Origin: Micavibrio_A sp035759665
Lineage (GTDB): Bacteria > Pseudomonadota > Alphaproteobacteria > Micavibrionales > Micavibrionaceae
NCBI GenBank assembly: GCA_035759665.1
Contig: DASTUM010000043.1
Coordinates: 1-8,963 of the forward strand
Direction of reading: 5' to 3'
Length of the DNA stretch: 8,963 bases
Positions 1 to 6,358 of this stretch are shown piece by piece. The notes under the pieces were generated by a model. The model did no database searches. It was not told where the DNA came from and saw only the letters and a list, made by a program, of their open reading frames with translations. Numbering within the stretch: the stretch's first letter is position 1; the number at the start of each line of letters is the position of its first letter. The position numbers were made by a program, and so were the translations under genes.

Positions 1-1128
1 CGGGCCGGCGTAGCGGATATCGAGTTGCGCTTCACGCGGTTTAAGGGTCTTGATCATGACGGCCTGAACGCCGTAAACGCGATCCAGCGTGCTCTTCATG
101 CGCACCCAGTCCTGCACGGACGCGAATTTCGCATGCGCCGCGTAAGTTTGCGAGGCGCCGAGCGCGGGGCGCGTGTAAGGAACGGGAGCCGTCCTCGTTA
201 CGGGCGGCTGGCCGTGCACCGCAGTCTGCGCGGGCGGTTGCTGCTGCACGGACGGATTATAGGGGGCGTTGGCCTTCCAGTTCGAACGGAGGATATCCTG
301 CACCTTCTGCGCGGCGCGGGCGTAGACGGCCTCGTCGCTCTCGCCCGGCATCTGATCGACAGTGACCTTCTGGACGAAGACAGGGCCTTCGAAGCCGTTG
401 TTGTAGATGTTGACGACAAGCCTTCCCTGCGCCGTCTGCGTCGGCACGGCGGAGGCGAGCAGGATGGCGACATCGTCGGCATCGTAGCGCGAGGCGAGTT
501 CCTGGACGCGCATGGGATCGTAGCGAAGTCCTTCCTCACCCGACACCTGCGCCATGTCCTGGGCGTCGCCGAGCGGCAGGACGGTGGGCTGCATTACGCC
601 GCCGCCGGCAGGCAGCGCGCGCCACGCCCGCATCCACGGGTTCGTTTCGTCCCACAGCGCGGTGTCGGCGCCCTGCTCATAGAAGGGCAGCACCAGAACG
701 GGCTTCCTCGGCGTATCGGAATAGACCATGCCCTGCGAGGCCATCTGGTTCTTCATCGCGTTCGGGCGGAAACGGACGGTGAAGACGCCCTTGTAGCGCG
801 TCGTCGAAAGCTGTTCATTGGTGACTTCGTAATCCTGCACGAGCGAGGAGACGGTGATGGGATCGGGCGCCTTGAAATTTTTCAGTTCGTCCGGCGAGAG
901 GAAGCGTTCGGCGAGCATCTGGTAAGCTTTGACCTGCGCTTCGTCGAGCGCCTTTTCGCGGGCCTTCACGGCGTTTTCGGCCGTCACGTCCACCTCGACC
1001 CCCTCTACAGTATAGGCGGGGTTGGACGCGGCGTGGGCAATGGCGGGAACGATAAGGAAAACGAGGGCCGCCAGCGCATAAAGTGCTGTACGGAAAACGC
1101 AGAATTGCTTATAGACTGGGGCAGTCAT
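1..1128 (-). CDS. DUF2066 family exported protein (C-terminus cut by window edge)
   Basis: The minus-strand frame stays open from an ATG at 1128 to the left edge, giving 376 visible codons and no stop. The first ~33 residues form a clear Sec signal peptide: a short basic n-region, a hydrophobic stretch (ALYALAALVFLIVPAIA) and an AHA cleavage site. The mature part matches my recollection of DUF2066: an early segment with AREKALDEAQVKAYQMLAER, then YKGVFTVRFRP, then a PVLVLPFY strand, and a late segment with SVQDWVRMKSTL and AQLDIRYAG. A Pro/Gln-rich linker lies near residues 285-320. Function of the family is not established; a periplasmic or envelope location is inferred from the signal peptide. 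GAGGA at 1137-1141 lies 8 nt before the ATG and supports this start. It is divergent from purM. Missing C-terminus is due to the window edge, not to a break in the gene. Confidence 0.85.
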   Translation of the reverse strand, partial: MTAPVYKQFCVFRTALYALAALVFLIVPAIAHAASNPAYTVEGVEVDVTAENAVKAREKALDEAQVKAYQMLAERFLSPDELKNFKAPDPITVSSLVQDYEVTNEQLSTTRYKGVFTVRFRPNAMKNQMASQGMVYSDTPRKPVLVLPFYEQGADTALWDETNPWMRAWRALPAGGGVMQPTVLPLGDAQDMAQVSGEEGLRYDPMRVQELASRYDADDVAILLASAVPTQTAQGRLVVNIYNNGFEGPVFVQKVTVDQMPGESDEAVYARAAQKVQDILRSNWKANAPYNPSVQQQPPAQTAVHGQPPVTRTAPVPYTRPALGASQTYAAHAKFASVQDWVRMKSTLDRVYGVQAVMIKTLKPREAQLDIRYAGP

Positions 1129-1159
1129 ACGGATAATCCTCGCTGGGAAGTGTGGCCAA

Positions 1160-1188
1160 TTTATAACGCGATTGAGGCGGAAAACCAA
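1160..1188 (-). promoter_or_regulatory. Candidate sigma70-type promoter for the DUF2066 gene, overlapping a purM -10
   Basis: On the minus strand TTGGTT (1183-1188) is followed after 17 nt by TATAAA (1160-1165), a 5/6 match to the -10 consensus; the -35 matches only at TTG. This would put the transcript start about 25 nt ahead of the DUF2066 ATG. The same AT core read on the plus strand gives TATAAC (1162-1167) upstream of purM, with no convincing -35. The two divergent genes may therefore share a promoter core. Based only on hexamer matching. Confidence 0.3.
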
Positions 1189-2253
1189 ATGAAACAGAGT
1201 GCTTATAAAGACGCGGGTGTGGATATAGACGCCGGAGCCGAGCTGGTCGAGCGCATCAAGCCCGCCGTCAAGCGGACGGCCCGTAGCGGAATGATGGGCG
1301 GCCTCGGCGGTTTCGGGGCGTTTTTCGACCCCAAAGCCGCGGGTTTCAAGGACCCCATCCTCGTTTCCAGCACGGACGGCGTCGGCACCAAGATCAAGAT
1401 CGCGATCGACGCGAAGCGGCACGAAACCATCGGGATCGACCTTGTCGCCATGTGCGTCAACGATTTGATCGTGCAGGGGGCGGAGCCCCTCTTCTTCCTC
1501 GATTACTTCGCCACCGGAAAACTGGAAGTCGGCGTGGCGCAGCAGGTGATCGAAGGCATTGCCAAAGGATGCGAGATGGCGGGATGCGCCCTGATCGGCG
1601 GAGAGACGGCGGAGATGCCGGGCATGTACGCGGCGGGCGATTACGACCTTGCAGGCTTCACGGTCGGCGCGGTGGAGCGCGATGAAATTCTGACCGGCGA
1701 AAATATCGAGGAAGGCGACGTCGTTCTGGGCCTGCCCTCGTCCGGCGTGCATTCCAACGGTTATTCGCTGGTGCGCAAATTATTTTCATCCACGCAAGGT
1801 TACAGCTACGAGACGCCCGCGCCGTTCGAAGCGGGAAAGACAATGGGCGATGTTCTGCTCGCGCCCACCCGCATCTATGTGAAGCCGATGCTCAAGGCCA
1901 TCAAGGCCGGCGGCGTCAAGGGCATGGCGCATATCACTGGCGGCGGGCTTTCCGAAAATATTCCACGCGTCCTACCGTCGAACGTCGCGGTGCGGCTCGA
2001 CGCCGAAAGCTGGCAAAAGCCGGGGATTTTCGGGTGGCTGGCCAAGACAGGGAATATGGACGCCGCCGACATGGCGCGCACGTTCAATTGCGGCCTTGGC
2101 ATGGTCGTCATCGTCGAGGCGGCGAAAGCGGATTCCATCATCGCCCTGCTCAAGGCCGAAGGCGAAACCGCCTTTAAAGTCGGCGCTGTGGAAAAGCGCA
2201 CGGGTGACGCCCCGCAGGTGATAATCGACAACGATGCGGCACTGCTCAGCTAA
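1189..2253 (+). CDS. purM: Phosphoribosylformylglycinamidine cyclo-ligase (AIR synthetase)
   Basis: This enzyme converts formylglycinamidine ribonucleotide plus ATP to aminoimidazole ribonucleotide, the fifth step of de novo purine synthesis, in the cytosol. The 354-residue product has the normal length. Family motifs are in order: YKDAGVDIDAG at residues 6-16, GGLGGFGAFF at 37-46, the Gly-rich STDGVGTK at 61-68, VNDLIVQGAEPLFFLDY at 90-106, GGETAEMPGMY at 137-147, then SGVHSNGYSLVRK and HITGGGLSENIPRVLP. I chose the ATG at 1189 because it gives the family-typical N-terminus and has GAGG (1174-1177) upstream; the same frame is open back to position 25, but that stretch is antisense to the DUF2066 gene. 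In many proteobacteria purN follows purM; here it does not, and a respiratory subunit gene comes next. No clear hairpin terminator follows the stop. Confidence 0.97.
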   Translation: MKQSAYKDAGVDIDAGAELVERIKPAVKRTARSGMMGGLGGFGAFFDPKAAGFKDPILVSSTDGVGTKIKIAIDAKRHETIGIDLVAMCVNDLIVQGAEPLFFLDYFATGKLEVGVAQQVIEGIAKGCEMAGCALIGGETAEMPGMYAAGDYDLAGFTVGAVERDEILTGENIEEGDVVLGLPSSGVHSNGYSLVRKLFSSTQGYSYETPAPFEAGKTMGDVLLAPTRIYVKPMLKAIKAGGVKGMAHITGGGLSENIPRVLPSNVAVRLDAESWQKPGIFGWLAKTGNMDAADMARTFNCGLGMVVIVEAAKADSIIALLKAEGETAFKVGAVEKRTGDAPQVIIDNDAALLS

Positions 2254-2312
2254 GCTTTGCATTCACCGCAAAATCTGGTTCAATAGGCGTAGATTCTGGA
2301 AGGAAGCATCAC

Positions 2313-2462
2313 ATGGGAAGCAATCACAATCATCCGGTCGAGGTGGATCCGCAGGCTTTGCAGGACGCCCACCATATCTGGAACAATTTCACCAAGGTGA
2401 CCGCGATCTGCGTGACGATCGCAGCCGTTGTGCTGTTGCTGATGGCGCTGTTCGTCGCCTAG
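2313..2462 (+). CDS. aa3-type cytochrome c oxidase subunit IV (small membrane protein)
   Basis: A 49-residue frame from ATG 2313 to TAG 2460-2462. The first ~30 residues are polar and His/Asn-rich (MGSNHNHPVEVDPQ...), followed by HHIWNNFTKVT and one hydrophobic helix of about 20 residues ending in LLLMALFVA. This layout, a short polar N-terminus, a W-x-x-F motif just ahead of a single C-terminal membrane helix, and a length near 50, fits the bacterial aa3-type cytochrome c oxidase subunit IV family (Pfam PF07835), found mainly in alphaproteobacteria. It packs against the aa3 oxidase in the inner membrane and is not a catalytic subunit. GGAAGGA (2298-2304) is a strong ribosome binding site 8 nt before the ATG. 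No other oxidase gene is in the window, so it lies apart from them, which is common for this subunit. Family assignment is by eye. Confidence 0.8.
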   Translation: MGSNHNHPVEVDPQALQDAHHIWNNFTKVTAICVTIAAVVLLLMALFVA

Positions 2463-2543
2463 CTTTTAGAAAAACTTAACCATCTAAACCCTTTCCAGCA
2501 TTCATTTTTCTGTAACCTTTTCATCGCATGATGGTGATGGGGG

Positions 2544-2560
2544 CGTGTGGGTTTCACACG
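2544..2560 (+). repeat. Small perfect inverted repeat in the kinase gene leader
   Basis: CGTGTG (2544-2549) and CACACG (2555-2560) form a 6-bp perfect stem with a 5-nt loop, ending 6 nt before the GGGA (2567-2570) that serves as likely ribosome binding site of the kinase gene. It has no T-tract, so it is not a terminator. It could be an operator half-site pair or a leader hairpin affecting translation; it may also be chance. The in-frame GTG at 2545 sits inside this stem. Confidence 0.35.
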
Positions 2561-2580
2561 ACCAAAGGGACGAAAAAAAT

Positions 2581-5500
2581 ATGGCTATCAAAGGGTTAGC
2601 TTCATTTCGCGGAAAATGGGGAGCGGCGGCTTTCCTTGCCGCGATGCTGTGCGCCCTGCTCACGGCGCCTGTTTTTTCCGCCCGCGCCGAGGAATCGGTT
2701 CTCGGCGGGATCGTTCTCGGAGAGTCCTTAGAAAGCATTCCACTTGCCCGCCATATGCTCGTGCAGCCCGATCCGGACGGAGAAATCACGGTATCGTCCA
2801 TCATCGAGCACAACGCCGCCAACCTGAAGGGTAAAATGCGCGAGGGGGATCAGCTCCATCTCGGCTATGACGGCACGCCTGTCTGGCTGACCTTGAAAGT
2901 GCGGGGCAATTCGCACAACGACGAATGGATCATCGATCTCGGCCGGCGCGCCGAGGGACGCATGGGCTATCTCAAATCCGTGCACGTTTATGAAATGCTT
3001 CTGACTTCACCCGTCACGGTGAAGGAGATCAGGCCCCTCCACGGCGAGGGCGTCTACAATATCCGGGTCGCCAAGGGCGATGAGAAATTCATCCTTTTCA
3101 GCGTCGCGCCGTCCGCCGGAAAACCGACCATCCTCCCCGTCAAGATTTTCAGCGAGACCGCGTATATCAACGCCATCAAGCGCAACAATAGTTTCGAAAA
3201 TATCTATTCTACCCTGCTCGCCGCGCTCGGCGCCGTCTTTCTTGCCATGTCCGCCATCGCGCGAAAGCCCGCCTATTCGGTTTTCGGGACGTATTTCTTT
3301 TTCACGCTCCTCTTCTGGATTAGCTACAACAATCTGAGTGTGCAAAGCGGGCCGGGGCTGTTCGGCGAAATCATGCTTTTCTTCGCGCTCGGCCATTCCA
3401 TCTTCGCCATTTATATGACCAAAATTTTCTGGGGCATAGAATATGGGAGTTATACGGAAAAATACATTCTCTACGGCCTTGTGTGGCTGAACGTCGTCGC
3501 CAGCGCCCTGTCCATGCTGCTCCCCGTCGGCGACGGCGTGGCGCATATTGCCCTGTTTTACGGCGCGCCCATTATTACCGTGTCCATCCTTTGCCTGATG
3601 TCGCTCGCGCAATCGCGCACGATTGGAGTCAAGGGAAATTTTTACCTGCTGAGCTGGCTGTTCCCGCTCGCGGGGCTGATCGCTACCGTTCTTGGCGCGT
3701 GCCGCGTGCTTCCGCCTGTCGATATCGTCCTTAACGGTTTCTGGTATTCGGTGGTCGGCCAGGGTGTGATGCTCGCAATCGCCATGTACCGCAGGTTCGA
3801 GGCAATGGGCAGCGAGCGCGCTATCGGAGCGGATACGCTTAGCCTCCACCGCCTGAAAGAAACGAAAGATGCCGCCGACAATTCCCGCCTTCTGAAAGTC
3901 ATCCAGAAAGAGCGCGAGATGCTTGCCGAATTCCGCACGAAAGAAGCGATCCGCATGGAAGAGATGCGCGTCGCCAAGGAAGAGGCGGACGAGGCGAACC
4001 GCGCCAAATCGGCCTTCCTCGCCGTCGTCAGCCACGAGATCAGGACGCCGATGTCGGGCGTGATGGGGATGGTCAAGCTTTTGCTCGATTCCAACATTAC
4101 CAAGCAGCAGCGCGATTACGCCATCACCATCAAGGAATCCGGCGAGGCCATGCTCGGCCTTCTCAATGACATTCTCGATTTCGAAAAAATCCAGCGCGGA
4201 AAGATGGAGCTGGAGAATATCAGCTTCGACCTACACCGCATGATACAGGGCATCGTCACGCTGATGTCCGGCCATGCCGCGGAAAAGAACATCACCCTCT
4301 CCGCTCGCATGGACGAGGACACGCCGCGTTTCGTCAAGGGCGACCCCACGCGCCTGCGCCAGATTTTGCTGAACCTGATGGGGAACGCGATTAAATTCAC
4401 GGAAACCGGCACCGTCACCCTGTTCATCAAAAACCTGAACCAGCCCGAGAGCGACGACATGCCGTTCCGGCACGAGCGCCACATGGTCTATTTCGCCGTG
4501 CAGGACAGCGGCATCGGCATTTCCCGCGAACAGCAGAAAAACTTGTTCAATCCGTTCAGCCAGGCCAATTCGAGCGTCGCCCGCAAATTCGGCGGATCGG
4601 GGCTGGGCCTCGCCATTTCCAAGGGACTTGTCGAGGCGATGGGCAGCGCCATCAATATCAACAGCAGGGAAGGCGAAGGCAGCACGTTCTTCTTCACGCT
4701 GGAAATGGAAAAAGGCATTTCCGGATCGCACGATCATCGCCGAGCGAAAGCGCCGCAGCCCGCCCAGGAAAAAGACGCAGAGCCGATGAAAATCCTGGTC
4801 GTTGACGACAACACCATCACCCGCAAGGTCATGGTCGGGTTCCTCGAACAGGGCGGGCACGATATCGTCACCAGCGGCACCGCCGAAGACGCCTTGAAGA
4901 AAATCGATCAGGAAGAGTTCGACCTGATCTTCATGGACATCGAACTGCCGGGCATAAGGGGGGACGAGGCCACGAAAATCCTGCGCGACCATGCCAACCC
5001 CCTTAAAGCCGCCCTGCCCGTCATCGCCATCACAGGCAATATCAGCAAAGAGGATATGGAGCACTATCTTTCCGAAGGCATGAACGCCGTCCTGCCCAAG
5101 CCGATCGACGCCGACAAGCTGAAATCCATTGTGAACGAAATCGCGGCCAAAAGATTTGAACGGGAGATCAAGATGCCGGGCCATGAGTCCTTGGACATCG
5201 ACCTGCCCGACGATTTCGATTCATTCGCCCTGCCACCGGAATCGGAGCGCCCCGTGGTCGCCAACGGAATTTTCAACCCGGTTATGCTCCAGGGGCTGAA
5301 AGACGCGATCGGGGGACGGCAGCTGGAAGAACTGCTCTCAGACCTTATCAACAAGACGGACGAAATATTGCAGCAGATGGATGAAGCCGCCAAGCTCGGC
5401 GACCTGCAGGCGCTGGCCGCGCGCGCCCATGAACTCAAAGGCATGGCGGGTAATTTCGGGCTTGTCGAAATCAGCACGATCGCGGCGGAGGCGGAAAAGA

Positions 5501-5604
5501 AAGCCAAGACCAATGAGACGGACGGTTTAGGTGCGCTGGTCAACGCGCTGCCGGACGCCAGCGCGCGCGCGCAGACGGCCCTGAAAGACTGGGTCAGCCA
5601 TTAA
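2581..5604 (+). CDS. 7TM-DISM hybrid sensor histidine kinase with receiver and Hpt domains
   Basis: A 1007-residue inner-membrane phosphorelay kinase. In order: signal peptide (about 1-36, cleaved near FSARA/EE); an extracytoplasmic beta domain of the 7TMR-DISMED2 kind (about 40-195, with PVWLTLKVRGN); seven hydrophobic segments (about 206-403) resembling 7TMR-DISM_7TM; a charged coiled coil (about 420-475); HisKA with H-box AVVSHEIRTPMSG and phospho-His 485; HATPase with N-box N598/N602, G1 DSGIGI (D642) and G2 GGSGLGL (671-677); a receiver with acidic DD742/743, phospho-Asp 786, T818 and K840; and an Hpt domain with AHELKGMAGNFG, His 950. All His-Asp-His relay residues are intact, so phosphate should pass H485 to D786 to H950 and then to an external regulator, which is not in this window. 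The ligand is unknown; DISMED2 domains are thought to bind carbohydrate-like or other small ligands. The frame extends to GTG 2545, but I prefer ATG 2581, which has GGGA 10 nt upstream and starts the signal peptide properly. Confidence 0.93.
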   Translation: MAIKGLASFRGKWGAAAFLAAMLCALLTAPVFSARAEESVLGGIVLGESLESIPLARHMLVQPDPDGEITVSSIIEHNAANLKGKMREGDQLHLGYDGTPVWLTLKVRGNSHNDEWIIDLGRRAEGRMGYLKSVHVYEMLLTSPVTVKEIRPLHGEGVYNIRVAKGDEKFILFSVAPSAGKPTILPVKIFSETAYINAIKRNNSFENIYSTLLAALGAVFLAMSAIARKPAYSVFGTYFFFTLLFWISYNNLSVQSGPGLFGEIMLFFALGHSIFAIYMTKIFWGIEYGSYTEKYILYGLVWLNVVASALSMLLPVGDGVAHIALFYGAPIITVSILCLMSLAQSRTIGVKGNFYLLSWLFPLAGLIATVLGACRVLPPVDIVLNGFWYSVVGQGVMLAIAMYRRFEAMGSERAIGADTLSLHRLKETKDAADNSRLLKVIQKEREMLAEFRTKEAIRMEEMRVAKEEADEANRAKSAFLAVVSHEIRTPMSGVMGMVKLLLDSNITKQQRDYAITIKESGEAMLGLLNDILDFEKIQRGKMELENISFDLHRMIQGIVTLMSGHAAEKNITLSARMDEDTPRFVKGDPTRLRQILLNLMGNAIKFTETGTVTLFIKNLNQPESDDMPFRHERHMVYFAVQDSGIGISREQQKNLFNPFSQANSSVARKFGGSGLGLAISKGLVEAMGSAININSREGEGSTFFFTLEMEKGISGSHDHRRAKAPQPAQEKDAEPMKILVVDDNTITRKVMVGFLEQGGHDIVTSGTAEDALKKIDQEEFDLIFMDIELPGIRGDEATKILRDHANPLKAALPVIAITGNISKEDMEHYLSEGMNAVLPKPIDADKLKSIVNEIAAKRFEREIKMPGHESLDIDLPDDFDSFALPPESERPVVANGIFNPVMLQGLKDAIGGRQLEELLSDLINKTDEILQQMDEAAKLGDLQALAARAHELKGMAGNFGLVEISTIAAEAEKKAKTNETDGLGALVNALPDASARAQTALKDWVSH

Positions 5605-5607
5605 CGG

Positions 5608-6030
5608 TTAGCCGACGATTTCGTTGTCCTGGAAGAAAAACGCGATTTCGTTTTTCGCGTTTTCGAGGGAATCCGAACCGTGCACGGAATTCTCGCCGGT
5701 TGAGAGCGCGTATTCCTTACGGATCGTGCCGGGGTCGGCATTGGCCGGGTTCGTCGCGCCCATGACTTCGCGGTTTTTCGCGACGGCGTTTTCACCTTCG
5801 AGCACCTGCACGACGACGGGTTCGGAGATCATGAAATCGACCAGTTCGCCGTAGAAGGGGCGCTCTTTGTGGATTTCGTAGAATTTCTCGGCCTGCTGCC
5901 TCGAAAGCTTCACGCGCTTTTGCGCGACGATGCGAAGGCCGGCGGATTCGAATTTCGCGTTGATAGCGCCCGTCAGGTTGCGGCGCGTGGCGTCGGGTTT
6001 CAGGATGGACAGGGTGCGTTCGATCGCCAT
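5608..6030 (-). CDS. ndk: Nucleoside diphosphate kinase
   Basis: Transfers the terminal phosphate of ATP to NDPs through a phospho-histidine, balancing NTP and dNTP pools in the cytosol. The 140 residues match the family's usual length. The N-terminus has ERTLSILKPDA with K11; residues 86-105 contain NREVMGATNPANADPGTIR; the active-site segment ENSVHGSDS carries the catalytic His 117 and the invariant N114. The ATG at 6030 is preceded by AGAGG (6038-6042) with 7-nt spacing. Its stop codon lies 3 bp from the stop of the convergent histidine kinase gene, leaving no room for a terminator between them. A candidate promoter lies at 6073-6101. Confidence 0.97.
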   Translation of the reverse strand: MAIERTLSILKPDATRRNLTGAINAKFESAGLRIVAQKRVKLSRQQAEKFYEIHKERPFYGELVDFMISEPVVVQVLEGENAVAKNREVMGATNPANADPGTIRKEYALSTGENSVHGSDSLENAKNEIAFFFQDNEIVG

Positions 6031-6069
6031 GTGTTAACCTCTATAAATCAAGCTATTTTTTTAAGTTCG

Positions 6070-6084
6070 CCCCTTATAAAGGGG
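6070..6084. repeat. Short palindrome, possible copy of a dispersed repeat
   Basis: CCCCTT (6070-6075) and AAGGGG (6079-6084) are perfect inverted arms around ATA, followed by GG and TTTT on the plus strand. The CCCCTTATAAAGGGGGGTTTT-like core with a downstream GGAGG resembles short dispersed palindromic repeats whose plus-strand translation contains a PLIKGGFGG string, which I recall appearing as spurious ORFs in several bacterial genomes. Only one copy is in the window, so the repeat nature is inference. A weak plus-strand terminator is the alternative reading. It overlaps the ndk -10 candidate. Confidence 0.4.
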
Positions 6085-6101
6085 GGTTTTGGAGGACACA
6101 A
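6073..6101 (-). promoter_or_regulatory. Candidate sigma70-type promoter for ndk
   Basis: On the minus strand TTGTGT (6096-6101) is followed after 17 nt by TATAAG (6073-6078), a 5/6 match to the -10 consensus; the -35 matches at TTG only. The predicted start would leave a leader of about 35 nt before the ndk ATG, which contains AGAGG. The -10 is embedded in the palindrome at 6070-6084. Confidence 0.35.
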
Positions 6102-6119
6102 GCCTTTTGTGGGCGCAGG

Positions 6120-6138
6120 TTATACAGGCTTATTCACA
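6120..6138 (+). promoter_or_regulatory. DnaA-box-like motif with imperfect tandem copy
   Basis: TTATTCACA (6130-6138) fits the DnaA consensus TTATNCACA. Exactly 10 bp upstream lies TTATACAGG (6120-6128), matching the first seven positions. A single nonamer of this degeneracy is expected by chance often in a genome; the helical phasing and the AT-rich flank make it worth noting. It could reflect DnaA-dependent regulation of ndk or of the downstream gene. Confidence 0.25.
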
Positions 6139-6245
6139 GCAAGATTGTTGCTTTTTTTCAAAGCCTCTGCACTTAAAAGCGTTTTCCCCAAGTTTAAAAC
6201 GTTAAAATATAACTTTATCCTTGAGTTTCCGCCGCTCCTTTTGTT

Positions 6246-6299
6246 AGCATTCATTTAACGCATTGATGCTATTTCTTTTTTGCAAAGCATCATTTTTTT
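6246..6299 (+). promoter_or_regulatory. Attenuator-like three-part repeat ending in a T-tract
   Basis: Segment 1 AGCAT (6246-6250) can pair with segment 2 ATGCT (6266-6270), and segment 2, extended as TGATGCT (6264-6270), can instead pair with segment 3 AGCATCA (6286-6292) as a 7-bp stem with a 15-nt loop. Segment 3 is followed at once by seven Ts (6293-6299). The 1:2 and 2:3 pairings exclude each other, the arrangement of a transcription attenuator, 60 nt ahead of the RelA/SpoT-like gene. Stems are short, the loop is long and T-rich, and the region is AT-rich, so chance is a serious alternative. Confidence 0.25.
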
Positions 6300-6358
6300 G
6301 ACGTTTTTATTCTAATAAAAAAAAATAAAGTCAGGTCAGTGTTAGGGGTACATATTCT

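Larger units (their letters stand above)
6031..6358. other. AT-rich intergenic region between ndk and the RelA/SpoT-like gene
   Basis: These 328 bp are visibly richer in A+T than the flanking genes and separate two divergent genes. I find no convincing protein gene here: the plus-strand open frame running in from ndk is its antisense. Contents: an ndk promoter candidate; a 15-bp palindrome; a tandem DnaA-box-like pair; an AT-only patch near 6191-6216 with TATAAC (6208-6213); the attenuator-like repeats at 6246-6299; TTGACG (6298-6303), a good -35-like hexamer but without a well-spaced -10; and the ribosome binding site AGGGG (6344-6348) for the downstream gene. An IHF-like match (AATCAA-N4-TTT, 6046-6058, one mismatch at the last base) is also present. 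Individual motifs are weak. Confidence 0.7.

Noticed and set aside
25..1188. Plus-strand open frame of 388 codons running into purM, as if purM had a long N-terminal extension.
   Set aside because: It is antisense to a DUF2066 gene with a signal peptide and family motifs, its translation is low-complexity Arg/Gly-rich, and purM has a normal N-terminus at 1189.
2257..2285. TTGCAT followed after 17 nt by a weak -10-like TCAATA ahead of the oxidase subunit IV gene.
   Set aside because: The -10 matches at only two or so positions, so I do not call a promoter.
3007..4035. Minus-strand open frame of 342 codons inside the histidine kinase gene.
   Set aside because: Lies opposite the membrane and coiled-coil coding region; composition is typical of antisense translation.
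5561..5572. Run of alternating GC near the end of the kinase gene.
   Set aside because: Short, in frame, and encodes an ordinary Ala/Arg stretch in the Hpt tail; expected at this GC content.
5869..6258. Plus-strand frame of 129 codons ending in the intergenic region.
   Set aside because: Its first half is antisense to ndk and the rest is AT-rich noncoding sequence with a palindrome; no ribosome binding site.
6266..6301. An 11-residue frame (MLFLFCKASFF) with four Phe, resembling an amino-acid leader peptide overlapping the attenuator-like repeats.
   Set aside because: No Shine-Dalgarno ahead of the ATG, and runs of T give Phe codons trivially; the downstream gene is not a Phe-related enzyme.
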